A stretch of DNA of 64,000 bases, from positions 3,955,001 to 4,019,000 of the forward strand of contig JAYKKM010000149.1 in assembly GCA_035772405.1 (NCBI GenBank), given 5' to 3'. The first letter of the stretch is position 1. The number at the start of each line of letters is the position of its first letter. Source of the DNA: Chrysogorgia sp. JL179-B06 (taxonomy: Eukaryota > Cnidaria > Anthozoa > Scleralcyonacea > Chrysogorgiidae). The translations under genes and the position numbers were made by a program. The notes beneath the pieces are model-generated. The model was given only the letters and a program-made list of their open reading frames with translations. It did no database searches and had not been told where the DNA came from. Shown piece by piece: positions 11,611 to 22,829 of this stretch.

Positions 11611-11974
11611 TAAATTCTGTGGCCCATGAGTCACCCGTCGTTTATTTTACCTGGAAATTACTCGATGGCCAAATTTCTTAAAGGATAACGAGATTCACCG
11701 TATAGTTTGAAAAGTAACTTGTTGCGAAAAGTTGTCGGACTCGTCGGTATTGAAAAATAGCTTGAGTGCTTACCTGTTTCCCGTTAGAAAGTCGGATCTA
11801 AACAAACCATATTCGATATACACTTGTTCTTGATATGAGATAATTATGTTTGTATGGTGAATTATCTTATATAAATAATATTAACAAGTATATATCAGTG
11901 AACTCTGTATTTAAAAAAGTGATGATTGGACCAAATATTGATGCCGAAGATGGCAGTAAGGAGGGCTTCTTGTC

Positions 11975-12380
11975 TGTCAGTAAGGAATTTAAGATCTACG
12001 ACGCGGCAACCTCGACGACGCGGTCTTCAAAATAAAGAAATCGTCATGCGAAACAAAGAGAATCTGGAATAATTTGTAGTCAACACCGTGCTCGTTCTCT
12101 TTACAACGCAACTCTGAGCATTTTCACGTCTTCAGGACGACGTGAACTCGCTGATAGGTGAGAGTTGTTCCTTAATGTTGACTTCAGCCAAACACTACAA
12201 TCGTTTTAGCAGAACTGGTTCGTTTTGGCCGGAGGTCATAAAACAAGCTTCAAACCTCATACACGGTAGTTAATTTATGATGACTTTCAAATGCTTCCAT
12301 TCACACTACTTGTTAACGTTTTGAAGGCCGCGTCGTCGAGGTTGCCTCGTCGTCGATCTTAAAGTCCTTATTTTAAGCCC
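11975..12380. mobile_element. MITE with about 55-bp inverted ends (GCAACCTCGACGACGCGG)
   Basis: AATTTAAGATCTACGACGCG...GCAACCTCGACGACGCGGTC near 11980-12028 is mirrored near 12325-12375. A related, oppositely oriented, diverged copy lies at about 22830-23085, sharing ATGCTCAGAGT.GCGTTGTA and TTGAGGTTGCCG. It is non-coding. Confidence 0.6.
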
Positions 12381-12879
12381 CTGTCAGTTTTGTTCTCCGC
12401 GCGGCGTTTTCCGTTTTTGCAACATTTTCAGCTAAATTTCCTCATATTTCAACAAAAAATGAACATTTAATGTGGAAGTTTCAAAAACAAACGTTTTTTA
12501 ATAGCAACAAATTTCAGAAACTTTACTTTACGGAAGTAATTGTTCCCAATCCCCAAAACAACAAATGTCCCAATCCTAACTCCCCCCTCCTAACTAGTTT
12601 TCTAACCCTAACCCCCGCCTAATTAGTTTTCTAACCCGCCTAACAACTTTTAAGACAAGAACCTACTTGTTCCCCAACCTCGTCTTCCATACTTGGGGTC
12701 CTTAATAAATAGACTCACGAGAGAGATTAAGCATGTGGGACTAGACAGAAGGCTTAGAAGATCTTCTAGCCCCTCTAGGACCCACTAGTCTAAATTTAGA
12801 CTTACGGCTTCAACCATTTACACTATGCGATACTGGTGAACTATGACATGGTTCTAAGTCATTTCCTCTTATTTTTTAG

Positions 12880-13075
12880 TGTTCTAAGTGTAGTGACAAC
12901 TACATCGGTGATCCTAACGTTTTAGGTCAACAATGCTACCATACCATGAAAATTCTTCAGCATTTGTCACTAAAGAGGGAAAATTCACACTTGTTTCCTG
13001 GCCAAACAAATTTCTTTTACGTCTATCCCAGTTACACAAATACCGACATCAGATTGACGTTTGATGTGTTTGATG
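12880..13075 (+). CDS. MEGF8/attractin-family gene, exon 5 in window
   Basis: The acceptor ATTTTTTAG and donor GTACGT give phase 0 in and phase 1 out. It opens CSKCSDNYIGDP, the closing half of a laminin-EGF module, then enters a cysteine-poor beta-rich membrane-proximal region (FPGQTNFFYVYPSYTNTDIR). That region continues unbroken into the last exon. Phases match the flanking exons exactly. Confidence 0.8.
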
Positions 13076-13626
13076 GTACGTTCTCTTTGGGTTTTCTTTT
13101 TTAAACTAGTTAATACTTTGATGCAGACGCACAAAATCTATACCGTGTTGCTGTATACATGGTTATTGACCTTCCTTTGTGTCCAAACGTTGCGTTCATG
13201 ATCTACATTTGGCTCAAATAAATTCTCAAAACACAGGAAGCAGAAAACCATCATTCCATCACAGTTTTTTGCTTTTGTATCATATTTCACTGCAAGCTTA
13301 ACTCGTATTATTATGCATTTTTACTCTATCTCGATTTTGATTGGTTGATAGCCTACAGATATTTTTACGTTGTCTGTAGACCTACAGATATTGGTTGCTT
13401 GCCCGAAAATATAAATGGCGGTGACACAAATTTACCTGCAAGCCTCGCGTTGGCGTCATATTTTCGCTTCACGCGCCAAAGCGAAGATTGTGTTAAATGT
13501 TGTAATAATAAAAAGCATTTTCGGAAGATTTTTCTGTTGTAAATTTCCGTATCCATTTTTTTTCGTTTCTTCTCGTCTTGTGATGTTACCTGTACATCTA
13601 AATCTAGTTTCTTTTGTAATTCACAG

Positions 13627-14363
13627 GCTTCATTGACGTTTATATTGCAACAACACAAAACGCTTTTAAAGTGGAAATCAATCAAACTGTCTCGATTTTT
13701 TCTGCTGAGATATCACATTTTGACATCTATTCAGATGGTCTCAATAAATACATTACATTCTCAGGCGATAGTATGGTGGCTGTGGTGAAGGACGTAAATC
13801 GTAGACTCGTCGTAACATTTCCTTTTGAAGAACGAAAAGATAAACAATTTTACGTTGTTATTAAAGCTGGTTATTCTGGTGCCGAAGGTATCACGTATTT
13901 TAAACAAGATAATGTCAAGATTAATTTAGTCGTCTTCTTCGCCGTCTTCTTTTCTTGCGTTTTCCTCTCTTTATCCGTGGTGGTGATTGGTTGGAGTATC
14001 AAACACCACATTCAATCACGTCAAGAAGTACACAACATGGAAATTCAATCTGAAAGATTACAGAGCCGTCCTTTCGCCAAGTTTTATTTTATTTTTGAAT
14101 ATCAGGCTCCATCTCCAAGTATGCTTCGCCATCGAAAGACAACTGGTTCGACGAGAAAAGCAATCCGAGCGATAGGTGTGCAAGCTACTAACGATTATCT
14201 TGCTGGAGTTTCAACAGTAATGATTCAGATGCCACAAACGGAAAAAACAAAAATGTCGATAATTTTAGGAACCACACTAACTACAATGAATCCAAGTCAT
14301 CTCGACAGATTTTCTTCAAAGACCGCCAAAGTCACACGAGAAATAGAGACGAGTGACTTGTGA
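13627..14363 (+). CDS. MEGF8/attractin-family gene, last exon (TM and cytoplasmic tail)
   Basis: The exon starts in phase 1 after TTCACAG and ends at the stop at 14361-14363; it encodes 245 residues plus a shared glycine. About 95 extracellular residues are followed by one hydrophobic helix (VVFFAVFFSCVFLSLSVVVI, about 13926-13985), a basic stop-transfer and a cytoplasmic tail. The tail carries ERLQSRPFAK at about 14052-14081, matching the conserved SRPFA motif just inside the membrane in MEGF8 and attractin. A second block (about 14160-14240, IRAIGVQATNDYLAGVSTVM) resembles their second conserved cytoplasmic motif. In vertebrates this tail couples to a membrane RING ubiquitin ligase that controls receptor levels. 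Choosing between MEGF8 and attractin needs the missing N-terminal half; MEGF8 is slightly favoured. Confidence 0.82.
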
Positions 14364-14525
14364 CTATAGACTCGCCACCCATACAGGGCGTGATGCTAAA
14401 TCGAGCCACTAGCCTTGCAATTGGAGTGTCGTTCAATATTATGTTGAAACGATATTTTTAGTTGTTTAGTTTAAAAACTAGTAGATTTTGTGCAAGACTT
14501 TGTACCAGACTCAAAGTTACATAAA

Positions 14526-14531
14526 AATAAA
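14526..14531 (+). promoter_or_regulatory. Candidate polyadenylation signal of MEGF8-like gene
   Basis: AATAAA lies 163 bases after the stop codon, before the TTAA-flanked element that begins at 14554. No other hexamer between the stop codon and that element stands out. Confidence 0.45.
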
Positions 14532-14553
14532 CAATCACAAAAATTATGTTTAA

Positions 14554-15254
14554 GGTAGCAAGATCCCTCTGAATACATTTTTAATACCATACAATATAAC
14601 AATTAACCCTTACAACCATTTGATAGGACATATGACAAATAATATTTCCACACAAAAAGTTTGCATAAATTATGCTAATTAGCTGACGAAATGGCCGCCG
14701 ATTGGTCAAAATCGGGATATACTTCAAACAAGATTTCTCAGGCAGTTTTAGAGATAAGGTCCTGAAAGTTTCTGAGTTTATAGCTTATATACTAAGGCAT
14801 ATTCTGGTGGTAGCACTTTCAATATAACCTTTCAGCTATTTTCTGGCATGCTTTTTCTTTTTTTTTCAATTTCCACCACCTAAATTATATTAATTATGTC
14901 AGATAATTCAACAAGTATGAATCAGATTCAAAATTCCTACCACCATTCCCTAGATATTCCTGTTAGGAGACTGTGGTGAAAATTTTATTGAAATATATGG
15001 GAAAATGAGGGAGAAATAGTGTTTGGAAAATGGCAAATTTGTTGAAAAATGCATTCAGGGTAAATAGCTGAAAACAATAGGCAAAAGTTTGACAAGACAT
15101 TCTTAGTCAGTGATGTATGATTCAAACTCACCAACATCATCCTAGCTAGTGAGCACCACTCTCATACATATTCCCATCCTTTTGTTCATTTTGATCTTGG
15201 AAGCCCTTTTTCAAAAAAAAATTTAATTTCTGATTTTTAAGGAATCTTGCTACC
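14554..15254. mobile_element. TTAA-flanked transposon remnant (GGTAGCAAGAT ends)
   Basis: TTAA|GGTAGCAAGATCCC on the left and GGAATCTTGCTACC|TTAA on the right give inverted ends of about 14 bp and a TTAA target, as in piggyBac/Kolobok-type elements. The 701-bp interior has no coding potential. Confidence 0.65.
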
Positions 15255-15659
15255 TTAAGAGATGTGCATAATATGAACGACTGTGTCACCACAAGAACTG
15301 GAAGACATTGTTTTTCACAACCTATAAAATACCCTGATTGTCAATTATTTCCGAAAGTGATCTAAATCCAAAAGAGTGTAATTTTATAAAAAAAGTGGGC
15401 TGTTATATTAGCCAAGCTGACCGTTTTACGAAACAATTTCCTCGCTCATAATAGATAATTTGAACGATTTATTCGCTAATCAACTCATTTTTTAATTTTA
15501 ATATTTTTTAAATAATTTGAATTAGATAATTTGAATCAACTTTGGCTTCTCGCACAGCCAAACTAAACCAATACTAGTTTACAAATTCATTTTGGTTTTC
15601 TTTTACTGCTATGGTCATATCTGATTCAAAACGAGTCGGCCAGGTTAACCGTGCTAGCC

Positions 15660-17441
15660 CAGCTCATGTAACTAATATACATAAATTAAGTATAACGATG
15701 ATGTACATAAATTAATTTAACAGTAATAATTCAGTCAATTATCTTTGTGGTTTGAAGAATTACTTGTTGTTTCAAGAGATGTGTAATCTAGTTTGCCTTA
15801 GTTTCGCATTAACGGAAACGACACTAATGCTTGGAAAATCTCCAATAATATTAATGATAATGCATTTATATCGTCTGGACTTTTAATTAATTAATGAATT
15901 AATTGATTGATCATTAATTATTAATTAATTAATTAAAATTTATTAAATGCATTATTAATATTTTGTGATTTATTAAAAAAAATGGAGATTAAGATCGTAG
16001 GACTACGACGATGGTTAAAGAGTAATAGAAATTTTATTATTTAAAGGGTAGTAAGACGAAAAATCGTCTATCCAATTTTTATTTTATCTATTAGTACTCA
16101 TATATAAAATGAGGAAGAATAGCGTTCTTACTTAGTCAATATCTTATGTTGTTCCAGAGATATTCAAGTTTTTGAAAGATGCATCATCTACTCCTTAATT
16201 TAAAGTTTAAACTAAAGGAATTCCCTAAAATGAAAAATGTATAAAGCATTAACTATGCACGGTGCAGCGTACCATTCTTAATAGCATACATCTGGAACGA
16301 TTCAGCCATTTTTAGAATTCGAGTGAGTAAATGACATCATTAGGCATCTCATTTGCAGCTTTTAAAAACTTAAATATCTCTGGAACACATTAACAACGTA
16401 ACACCGCTATTCTTGCTTATTTCGAATGCACTTCTCGATAAAGCCCAAATTAGGATAAATGATTTTGATAGTCGATAATGTATATAAATTATGATATATA
16501 ACGATGATGTATATAAATTAATTTAAAAGTAATAATTCAGTCAATTATCTTTGTGGTTTGAAGAATTACTTGTTGTTTCAAGAGATGTGTAATCTAGTTT
16601 GCCTTAGTTTCTCATTAACGGCAACGACATCAATGCTTGGAAAATCTCCCTTTATTAAATATCTCGCGAAATATTAATGATAATGAATAATGAGACTTGA
16701 CTTTTATTCTGGTACTAGTCCCAGTCTTTAATTAATTTATTTTATAATTAAATTAAATTTTATAATTAAATTAAATTTTTTTTTTTATTATATTATTTTT
16801 ATTATTTATTAATTAATCAATTTATTAATTTACTTTTTTAATTAATTAATTAATATTTATTTATTTTGTTTATTATTAATTTATAATTAATCGTTAATTA
16901 AGAATTAATTAATTCAAAAAGTAATTAAAATGTTTAATTAATTTGTTAATTAATTAATCAAAGACTGGGACTAGTACCAGAATAAAAGTTCACACGTTGT
17001 AAATGCATTACTAATATTTTGCGAATTATTTAAAAAAATGGAGATTAAGATCGTAGGACTACGACGATGGTTAAAGTGCCTATGACGTCTGTGGGGATTT
17101 AACATGTTTGTAATCTATGGATTCTCCTGAGATAACTTGTAATATATCTTGTCAGCTGAAAATTTCATCTTCATAGACTTTTTTGCTGTCAAAGTTGACG
17201 GAAGTGATGTCATAGCGGGCAACTGTCTACATGAAAACGTCTTTAACGATGCCCGCTATGACATCACTTCCGTCAACTTTAACAGCAAATAAGTCTATGA
17301 AGATGAAATTTTCAGCTGACAAGATATATTACAATTTAACTCAGGAGAATACATAGATTACAAATATGTTAAATCCCCACATACGTTATAGGCACTTTAT
17401 TTAAAGAGTAATAGAAATTTTATTACTTAAAGGGATAGTAA
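15660..17441. repeat. Diverged direct repeats, AT-rich, with nested MITEs
   Basis: The block 15690-15850 (ATAACGATGATGTA...CTTGGAAAATCTCC) recurs at 16495-16650. GGAGATTAAGATCGTAGGAC at 15980 recurs at 17040. The second copy carries two insertions: an AT-rich foldback at about 16699-16990 (ends CTTTTATTCTGGTACTAGTC / GACTAGTACCAGAATAAAAG) and the MITE at 17073-17398. A further copy of the flanking unit surrounds the LINE at 18199-21050. Confidence 0.65.
17073..17398. mobile_element. Near-palindromic MITE with identifiable empty site
   Basis: AAAGTGCCTATGACGTCTGT on the left mirrors the right end (...ACGTTATAGGCACTTT). The arms pair over about 150 bases, including TGACGGAAGTGATGTCATAG on both sides. 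The sister repeat at about 16010-16030 reads GGTTAAAGAGTAATAG without the insertion, so it is the unoccupied site. A fragment of the same family begins at 21281. Confidence 0.75.
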
Positions 17442-18129
17442 AGGCCCGGTCACACTACACAACGATAACGATACGATAACGATACGATAACGATATACGC
17501 GGTCACACTGCAACGATAAATCGTTAAAGAAACAAAAGCCGCCAACCTGGTTCAAATAGCGCGCCAAAATGGCTGATCACGAAGAAGAAGAACTTCTCGT
17601 GTTATTGCTGCTACTATAAGAAGAAAAAGAAAGCAAAAGAAGAAAGTGCGACGTTGGGTGGATGAGATTAATGATTCTAGGCTTCGGATGGGAGAGTTCC
17701 ACATGCTACAGGGCCCGCGGAGCGTATTAAAGAGGGGGGGCTAAGTCATAAATACAACCGCCTGGAAAATTTTGGATTTTCTATGGCTCTTTAATGCTAT
17801 TTCCTGCCTTTTGAGAGAAACTCCATTGCTGCAGCTACGATTTTTGAATAATAATCTCGAGGATCTCGAGCTCGTTTTCGGAGCCTGTGGTTGTTTTGTA
17901 CAGTGACAAGGTCACAGAACTTCATGTCAGGCCCGTATGATCTGAAGTTGAAAACATCAAGCAAATCTTCGCCAGTTAGTGTTACTTTTACTTTATTTTG
18001 GTTTCCAAAAAAGTGGGGGGGGGGGGTGCTATAGCCCCCCCCCCCCCCCCCCGTCTCCGCGGGCCCTGCGCTAGTGAGAGAACTGTCGTCATACGAAGAT
18101 AATCTTCGCTCCAATTGCGTTGAAAGATG
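17442..18129 (+). pseudogene. PIF/Harbinger transposase N-terminal remnant
   Basis: TAA|AGGCCCGGTCACACTACAC at 17439 resembles a Harbinger left end, followed by CGATAACGATA repeats. An ATG at 17570 opens MADHEEEELLVLLLLL, then the frame is broken. A second frame reads RRWVDEINDSRLRMGEFHML, matching the R-R-W-V-x-x-I-N...GEF-x-x-L signature near the N terminus of HARBI1-type transposases. Codons continuing it (VRELSSYEDNLRS) resume after the foldback at 17709-18068. No DDE catalytic core is present, so it is a truncated, interrupted relic. Confidence 0.55.
17709..18068. mobile_element. Foldback MITE (CAGGGCCCGCGGAG ends) with poly-G/poly-C hairpin
   Basis: CAGGGCCCGCGGAGCG on the left and TCTCCGCGGGCCCTG on the right are inverted, hAT-like CAGGG ends. 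At 18014-18052 a run of 13 G, then TGCTATAG, then about 19 C forms a homopolymer hairpin and potential quadruplex. It splits the Harbinger transposase remnant. The minus-strand open frame 17797-18132 spans the homopolymer and is not accepted as a gene. Confidence 0.6.
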
Positions 18130-18397
18130 CAAATGAACTCATGGAAATCCCTAAAATTAAAATGTATAAAGCTTTAACGATATACAGTGCAGTGTATCAT
18201 TCTTAGTAATAATAATAATAATAGACGTATTAGGAGCATTATACAATAGTCTCAATGCTCTTACAACAATATATTCTTAAATTTATTTATAAAACTTATT
18301 ACAGTTTCATTATAAGATAAAGCCTACTACATATTTTCCCACTATGAACAAAAAAAACTATTAATTTTAAAAAAGAAAAGTCTTAACTGCTGACTTA

Positions 18398-19139
18398 AAA
18401 TTACCCAACATATCAAAGCTTCTAATTTCCTGTGGTAATGATTCCACAGTTTTGGTGCCGAAACCGAGAACGCTCTGTCTCCATGAGTCACCGTTTTGGA
18501 TTTTGGCTCAAGTAGCAGATTACGGTCTAATGATCTCAAAGTACGAGTAGGTTTATATTTAGTTAGCAAATCAGTAATATAAACAGGCGCCTGGCCATGC
18601 AAATCCTTGAAAGTAATTATTAGTATCTTAAATACAATCCTTGATCTCACCGGCAACCAGTGAAGATTACGAAGCACAGGGGAGATATGCTCCGATTTTT
18701 TAACCCCTGTTACATGTCTTGCAGCTGTATTTTGAATTCGCTGTAACTTGCTCAATTCAGCTTCTGGTAAATTACCCAACATATCAAAGCTTCTAATTTC
18801 CTGTGGTAATGATTCCACAGTTTTGGTGCCGAAACCGAGAACGCTCTGTCTCCATGAGTCACCGTTTTGGATTTTGGCTCAAGTAGCAGATTACGGTCTA
18901 ATGATCTCAAAGTACGAGTAGGTTTATATTTAGTTAGCAAATCAGTAATATAAACAGGCGCCTGGCCATGCAAAGCCTTGAAAGTAATTATTAGTATCTT
19001 AAATACAATCCTTGATCTCACCGGCAACCAGTGAAGATTACGAAGCACAGGGGAGATATGCTCCGATTTTTTAACCCCTGTTACATGTCTTGCAGCTGTA
19101 TTTTGAATTCGCTGTAACTTGCTCAATTCAGCTTCTGGT
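18398..19139 (-). repeat. 371-bp tandem duplication inside LINE copy A
   Basis: The sequence beginning AAATTACCCAACATATCAAA at 18398 begins again at 18769, and each copy ends CTCAATTCAGCTTCTGGTA. The two copies are almost identical (AAATCC versus AAAGCC near 18600/18971 is one difference), so the duplication is recent. It repeats the C-terminal coding region of the element and is absent from copy B. Confidence 0.9.
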
Positions 19140-20612
19140 AAGCCATATAGGATGCTATTGCAGCTGTCAAGTTTTGATGTTATGAATGCATGCACCAACT
19201 TCTCACAGCCCTTTTTACTCAGATATTTCCTGATCTTGCCGATATTTCTGATAGCAAAAATAGCCGATCGTTATTTACATGAGTATTTAATTTTAGATGT
19301 CTATCTACAGCAACACCGAGATCACGTGCAACCGGAGCCGGTTGGATTTTCACATCATTGACACATATTTCTGGCATTGGTTCGCAATGCATAAAACGTG
19401 ATATGATAGAAGGACAATCTCGGGTTTACTCGAATTGCATATAAGGCCATTCATAGTACACCAGTTGGTGATGTCCTTAATACATAACTCAAGTTTAGCT
19501 AGAGCAGCAGGTCGATCACATGGAGATTTTATAGGCATATACAGCCGTGTGTCATCAGCGTACATTATGCAATCAAGGCCATGGGCTTTGATCACTTCTT
19601 CTAATGGCGCAAAGAAGAGTGAAAAGAGAAGTGGACCCAGTACAGAACCCTGAGGTACACCATATTGTAATGGTTTGTTTGAGGAATGCGTATTCTTCAC
19701 CATAACTGACTGTACCCGATCAGAAAGGTATGAGTGATACCAGGCTAGTACAGTTCCACTAAACCCATAACGATGCTGAAGTCTCTCTAATAGAACGGTG
19801 TGGTCAATGGTGTCGAACGCAGATGATAAGTCCAACAGTACCAACACTACTTCCTGATTTTCATCAAGTGCATTAAGGATGTCATTGAAAACACGCAGAA
19901 CTGCTGTCTCTGTGCTATGAAAGAGTCTATAAGCAGATTGCATTTTTGCAAGGAGGTTATTCTCAATAAGATAGTCTGTTGTCTGTCTGGCAGCAATCCG
20001 CTCTAATACTTTTGACATTAGAACGCCACGTTAGTAATAGGTCTATATTTAGGGAATTGCTCTTTATCACTAGTAGGTTTTTTAATAGATGGGCAGATGA
20101 GACCTTTCTTAAGTGAAAGAGGAAATACTTCTGTGGACAAAGATGAATTGATGTCAGTAATTGGGGCAGCTAACACGTCAAGAGATTCCTTTAGCAGATG
20201 TGTAGGTACAGGATCTAAAGCACAGGACTTAGACGAGTACTGTTTGATAGTGTTAAAGACAAAGCTTTCAGATACAGCAGACTGAGTGAGCTTTTACAAC
20301 AAGGAGAGGCAACTGCTATAGATAGCTTCTTAACTGACTCATGTGTACTAGTAAGTTTATCTCGAAGTAACTGAATCTTAGTTGAAAAATAACAACTAAA
20401 AGCATCAGCCAGCTCATACGAAGAATCATGTGATGGCAATAAAGGAATAGATTTTACTCGGAACATGCCCTCAATCATGTGAAATAGCTGATTCTGATCA
20501 GAGTTAGATATCTTTGCCTTAGCAGTATTTACATCAGATACGGACGAACAAATTAATTGCGAGTCAAGGATATCTTTTCGCCATGTCTGTAAGTCTATAC
20601 GACGTAAAACGC

Positions 20613-20775
20613 GGGTATATACTTCATGGTAACACTAGACCGGATTTCCATCTGTTTTTTATACCCCCAACCGTGACCCAAATCCTAACCCTAATCCTAA
20701 TCCTAACCATAACCCTAACAATAACCGTAAAATACGGTGGGAGACTATATGTATTGTTACCATGAAGTATATCCC
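20613..20775. mobile_element. 163-bp MITE with telomere-like core, inserted in LINE copy A
   Basis: The ends GGGTATATACTTCATGGTAACA and TGTTACCATGAAGTATATCCC are inverted. The core reads CCTAACCCTAATCCTAATCC and CCATAACCCTAAC, degenerate telomere-like repeats. LINE copy B at about 49912-49925 has the uninterrupted site (TATACGACTAAATCACGATG), which proves insertion. The duplication is at most AAA/TAAA. Confidence 0.8.
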
Positions 20776-21280
20776 AAATCGCGATGATTAATAACTTTTT
20801 TAGATGATTGGGGTCTCGGAAAATCCATGCTGCAAACAACAGCACTGTGATCTGAAGGTAAATCAGAGACGATCTCTATGGCAATAGACTGAGCAAACTA
20901 TCCTCCTGACGATCAATAATAAGGTCCAGTGTGTGGCCACATCGAAGAGTCATACCAGTAACTCTTTGTTGTAAACCTGCTGAATCCAGGAACTAACTCT
21001 TCTAAAAGCGTAGAAAATTCATTGAAGAACAGGGAGGTCTATAAACTGTAGCAACATCTGGAACGATTCAGCACAATCTAGCCGCTATCTCCAAAGATAT
21101 TCCTCATTTTTAGAATTTGAGTGAGTAAATGACGTCATTAGGTATCTCAAACTTAAATATCTCTGGAACAAGATAAGACATTGATAAAGTAACACCGCTA
21201 TTCTTACTTATATTTCGAATGCACTTCTAGCCATAAAGCCCAAATTAGGATAAATGATTTTTTCTTCTTACTGCCCCTTT

Positions 21281-21590
21281 AAAGTGCCTATCCGGGGTTT
21301 GGGGATTTTACATATTCGTAATCGTTGGGTGATACCAATTTAGAAGAAATGTAATATATCTTGTCATTCCAAAATGTCATCTTCGTGCCTTTTTTCCCTG
21401 CTAAAGTTGATTTACTATTCACACGAAATGACGTCAAAGCAGGGACACGTGAAGTCATTGCACACTAATTCAACAATGAAATACAAAGAAAGTTTGGCTC
21501 TGAACTTTAAACAGACCTGTTTGGACAAAATTCGCTCAATTCCCAAACTTTTTTTTGGATTTCACTGCTGAATCAGTGTGCAATGTTTTT
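21281..21590. repeat. MITE fragment related to 17073-17398
   Basis: AAAGTGCCTATCCGGGG...GGGGATTTTACATAT...TGTAATATATCTTGTCA follows the order of the 17073 element. The other end appears near 22800 (ATGTAAAATCCCCAAACC), suggesting that the LINE fragment 21570-22801 inserted within it. The upstream 21060-21280 repeats the 16300-16470 sequence. Confidence 0.5.
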
Positions 21591-21599
21591 GTTTTTCAA

Positions 21600-22625
21600 G
21601 ACAAGATATTTTACAATTCTTCTCAAGAGATGCAATGTTTTTGTGTATCACGACAAGATATTTTACAATTCTTCTCAAGAGATTCCAAAGATCAAAAAAG
21701 CTAAAGCAATTGACCATTCCAAACAGTATCATCAATTGGGTAATAAGTTTCCTTTCCAATAGATCACAAAGGGTTAAATTAGGCTCTGATTGTTTTTCAG
21801 AGTGGGGTGCGGTTCCATCAAGCGTTCCACAAGGTACGAAATTAGGTCCGTGGTTATTTTTGATCATGATTAATGATTTGTCTATACTCGGGAACAATGT
21901 TAAGACCTGGAAATATGTAGATGACATGCTGTGTCTGAGGTGGTAAACAAGAACTCCTGTTCTTTGGCACAGTCAGCTGCTGACCAAGTATATGACTGGT
22001 CTAAGAGTAATCTGTTCAGGTATAACTGTGACAAATCTAAAGAACTCGTGATCAATTTCTCTAAGACGCAAGCTGATCCCTTCACTGCCATCAACGTAGA
22101 GGGTAGTTCTATCGAGGTCGAATCAAGTGTGAAATTGTTAGGCTTAATTATCAACAATAAGCTAACTTGGAATAGCCATATTGAAGCATTAGTCAAGAAA
22201 GTTTCTCGTAGACTATATTTCCTCGTCCAGCTAAAGCGTGCCAAGGTATCATCCGTAGATCTAATTCAGTACTACTGTGCCTGCATTCGCTCCACCATGG
22301 ACTACGCATGCCCAGTGTTCCATTACGCACTGCCAAAGTACTTGCAAAATGATATCGAGGGTATCCAGAAAAGAGTCCTTGCAATCATACACAAGCTGAT
22401 TTAAAAACAATAAATGAACACCAGGAAATGTTAACAAATAAGCTTTTTTATTCTATAGTGGCTAATGCAGATAATAAGTTGTACGACATTTTGCCTAAAC
22501 GCCTCTGCAATCCTAGATACTTTTTAAGAAGAAATAGAACTTTCTCTCTTCCAGCCGTAAAGACCAAGAGGTTCTTAAACTCTTTTATAATACGAAGTAG
22601 CGTGTTATATAATGAATTATTTTAA
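21600..22625 (+). pseudogene. Non-LTR retrotransposon RT 3' fragment
   Basis: Three frames in order spell an RT half: LSNRSQRVKLG, VPQGTKLGPWLFLIMINDL and WKYVDD (21718-21946), then KLLGLIINNKLTWNSHIEAL and MDYACPVFHYALPKYL (21931-22404), then the tail RNRTFSLPAVKTKRFLNSFI (22428-22625). This is the CR1/L2-like type common in cnidarian genomes. It is 5' truncated, broken by frameshift and stop near 21940 and 22404, and ends in (TCTA)n. A 53-bp direct duplication (TTTACAATTCTTCTCAAGAG twice) marks its 5' junction at about 21580-21680. Confidence 0.78.
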
Positions 22626-22771
22626 ATTGTAAAATAATATAAAGTAGGTGTAGTTTTTAAATGTTTAATTGATTATTAATTTTTATCGAAAATCTACGGT
22701 ATATACCTTTTTTACTTGATATATGTAAAATTACGCAATTCAGTATTATACTGCAATGTAATTTGTTAATA

Positions 22772-22801
22772 AATCTATCTATCTATCTATCTATCTATCT
22801 A
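22772..22801 (+). repeat. (TCTA)n microsatellite tail of LINE fragment
   Basis: About seven TCTA units directly follow AATAAA, the typical short-repeat 3' terminus of CR1-group LINEs instead of poly(A). Confidence 0.8.
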
Positions 22802-22829
22802 TGTAAAATCCCCAAACCACTACCGGTTT

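Larger units (their letters stand above)
18199..21050 (-). mobile_element. L2/CR1-type LINE, copy A, broken, 5' truncated
   Basis: On the minus strand the order is a partial endonuclease (IYRPP-like start near 21040, DLIIDRQE near 20900), reverse transcriptase (19350-20018, with LLDLSSAFDTIDH, GVPQGSVLGPLLF, MYADDTRLY) and the C-terminal region (RIQNTAARHVTGVKKSEHI, LHWLPVRSRIVFKI, GDRAFSVSAPKLWN). The 3' end is an AAT/ATT microsatellite at 18199-18222. Frames are broken in several places. The C-terminal 371 bp is tandemly duplicated, and a MITE interrupts the endonuclease/RT linker. Copy B at 47641-50265 is a close relative. Confidence 0.85.

Noticed and set aside
17797..18132. Minus-strand 111-codon open frame
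   Set aside because: It crosses a poly-G/poly-C hairpin inside a foldback and has no supporting motif.
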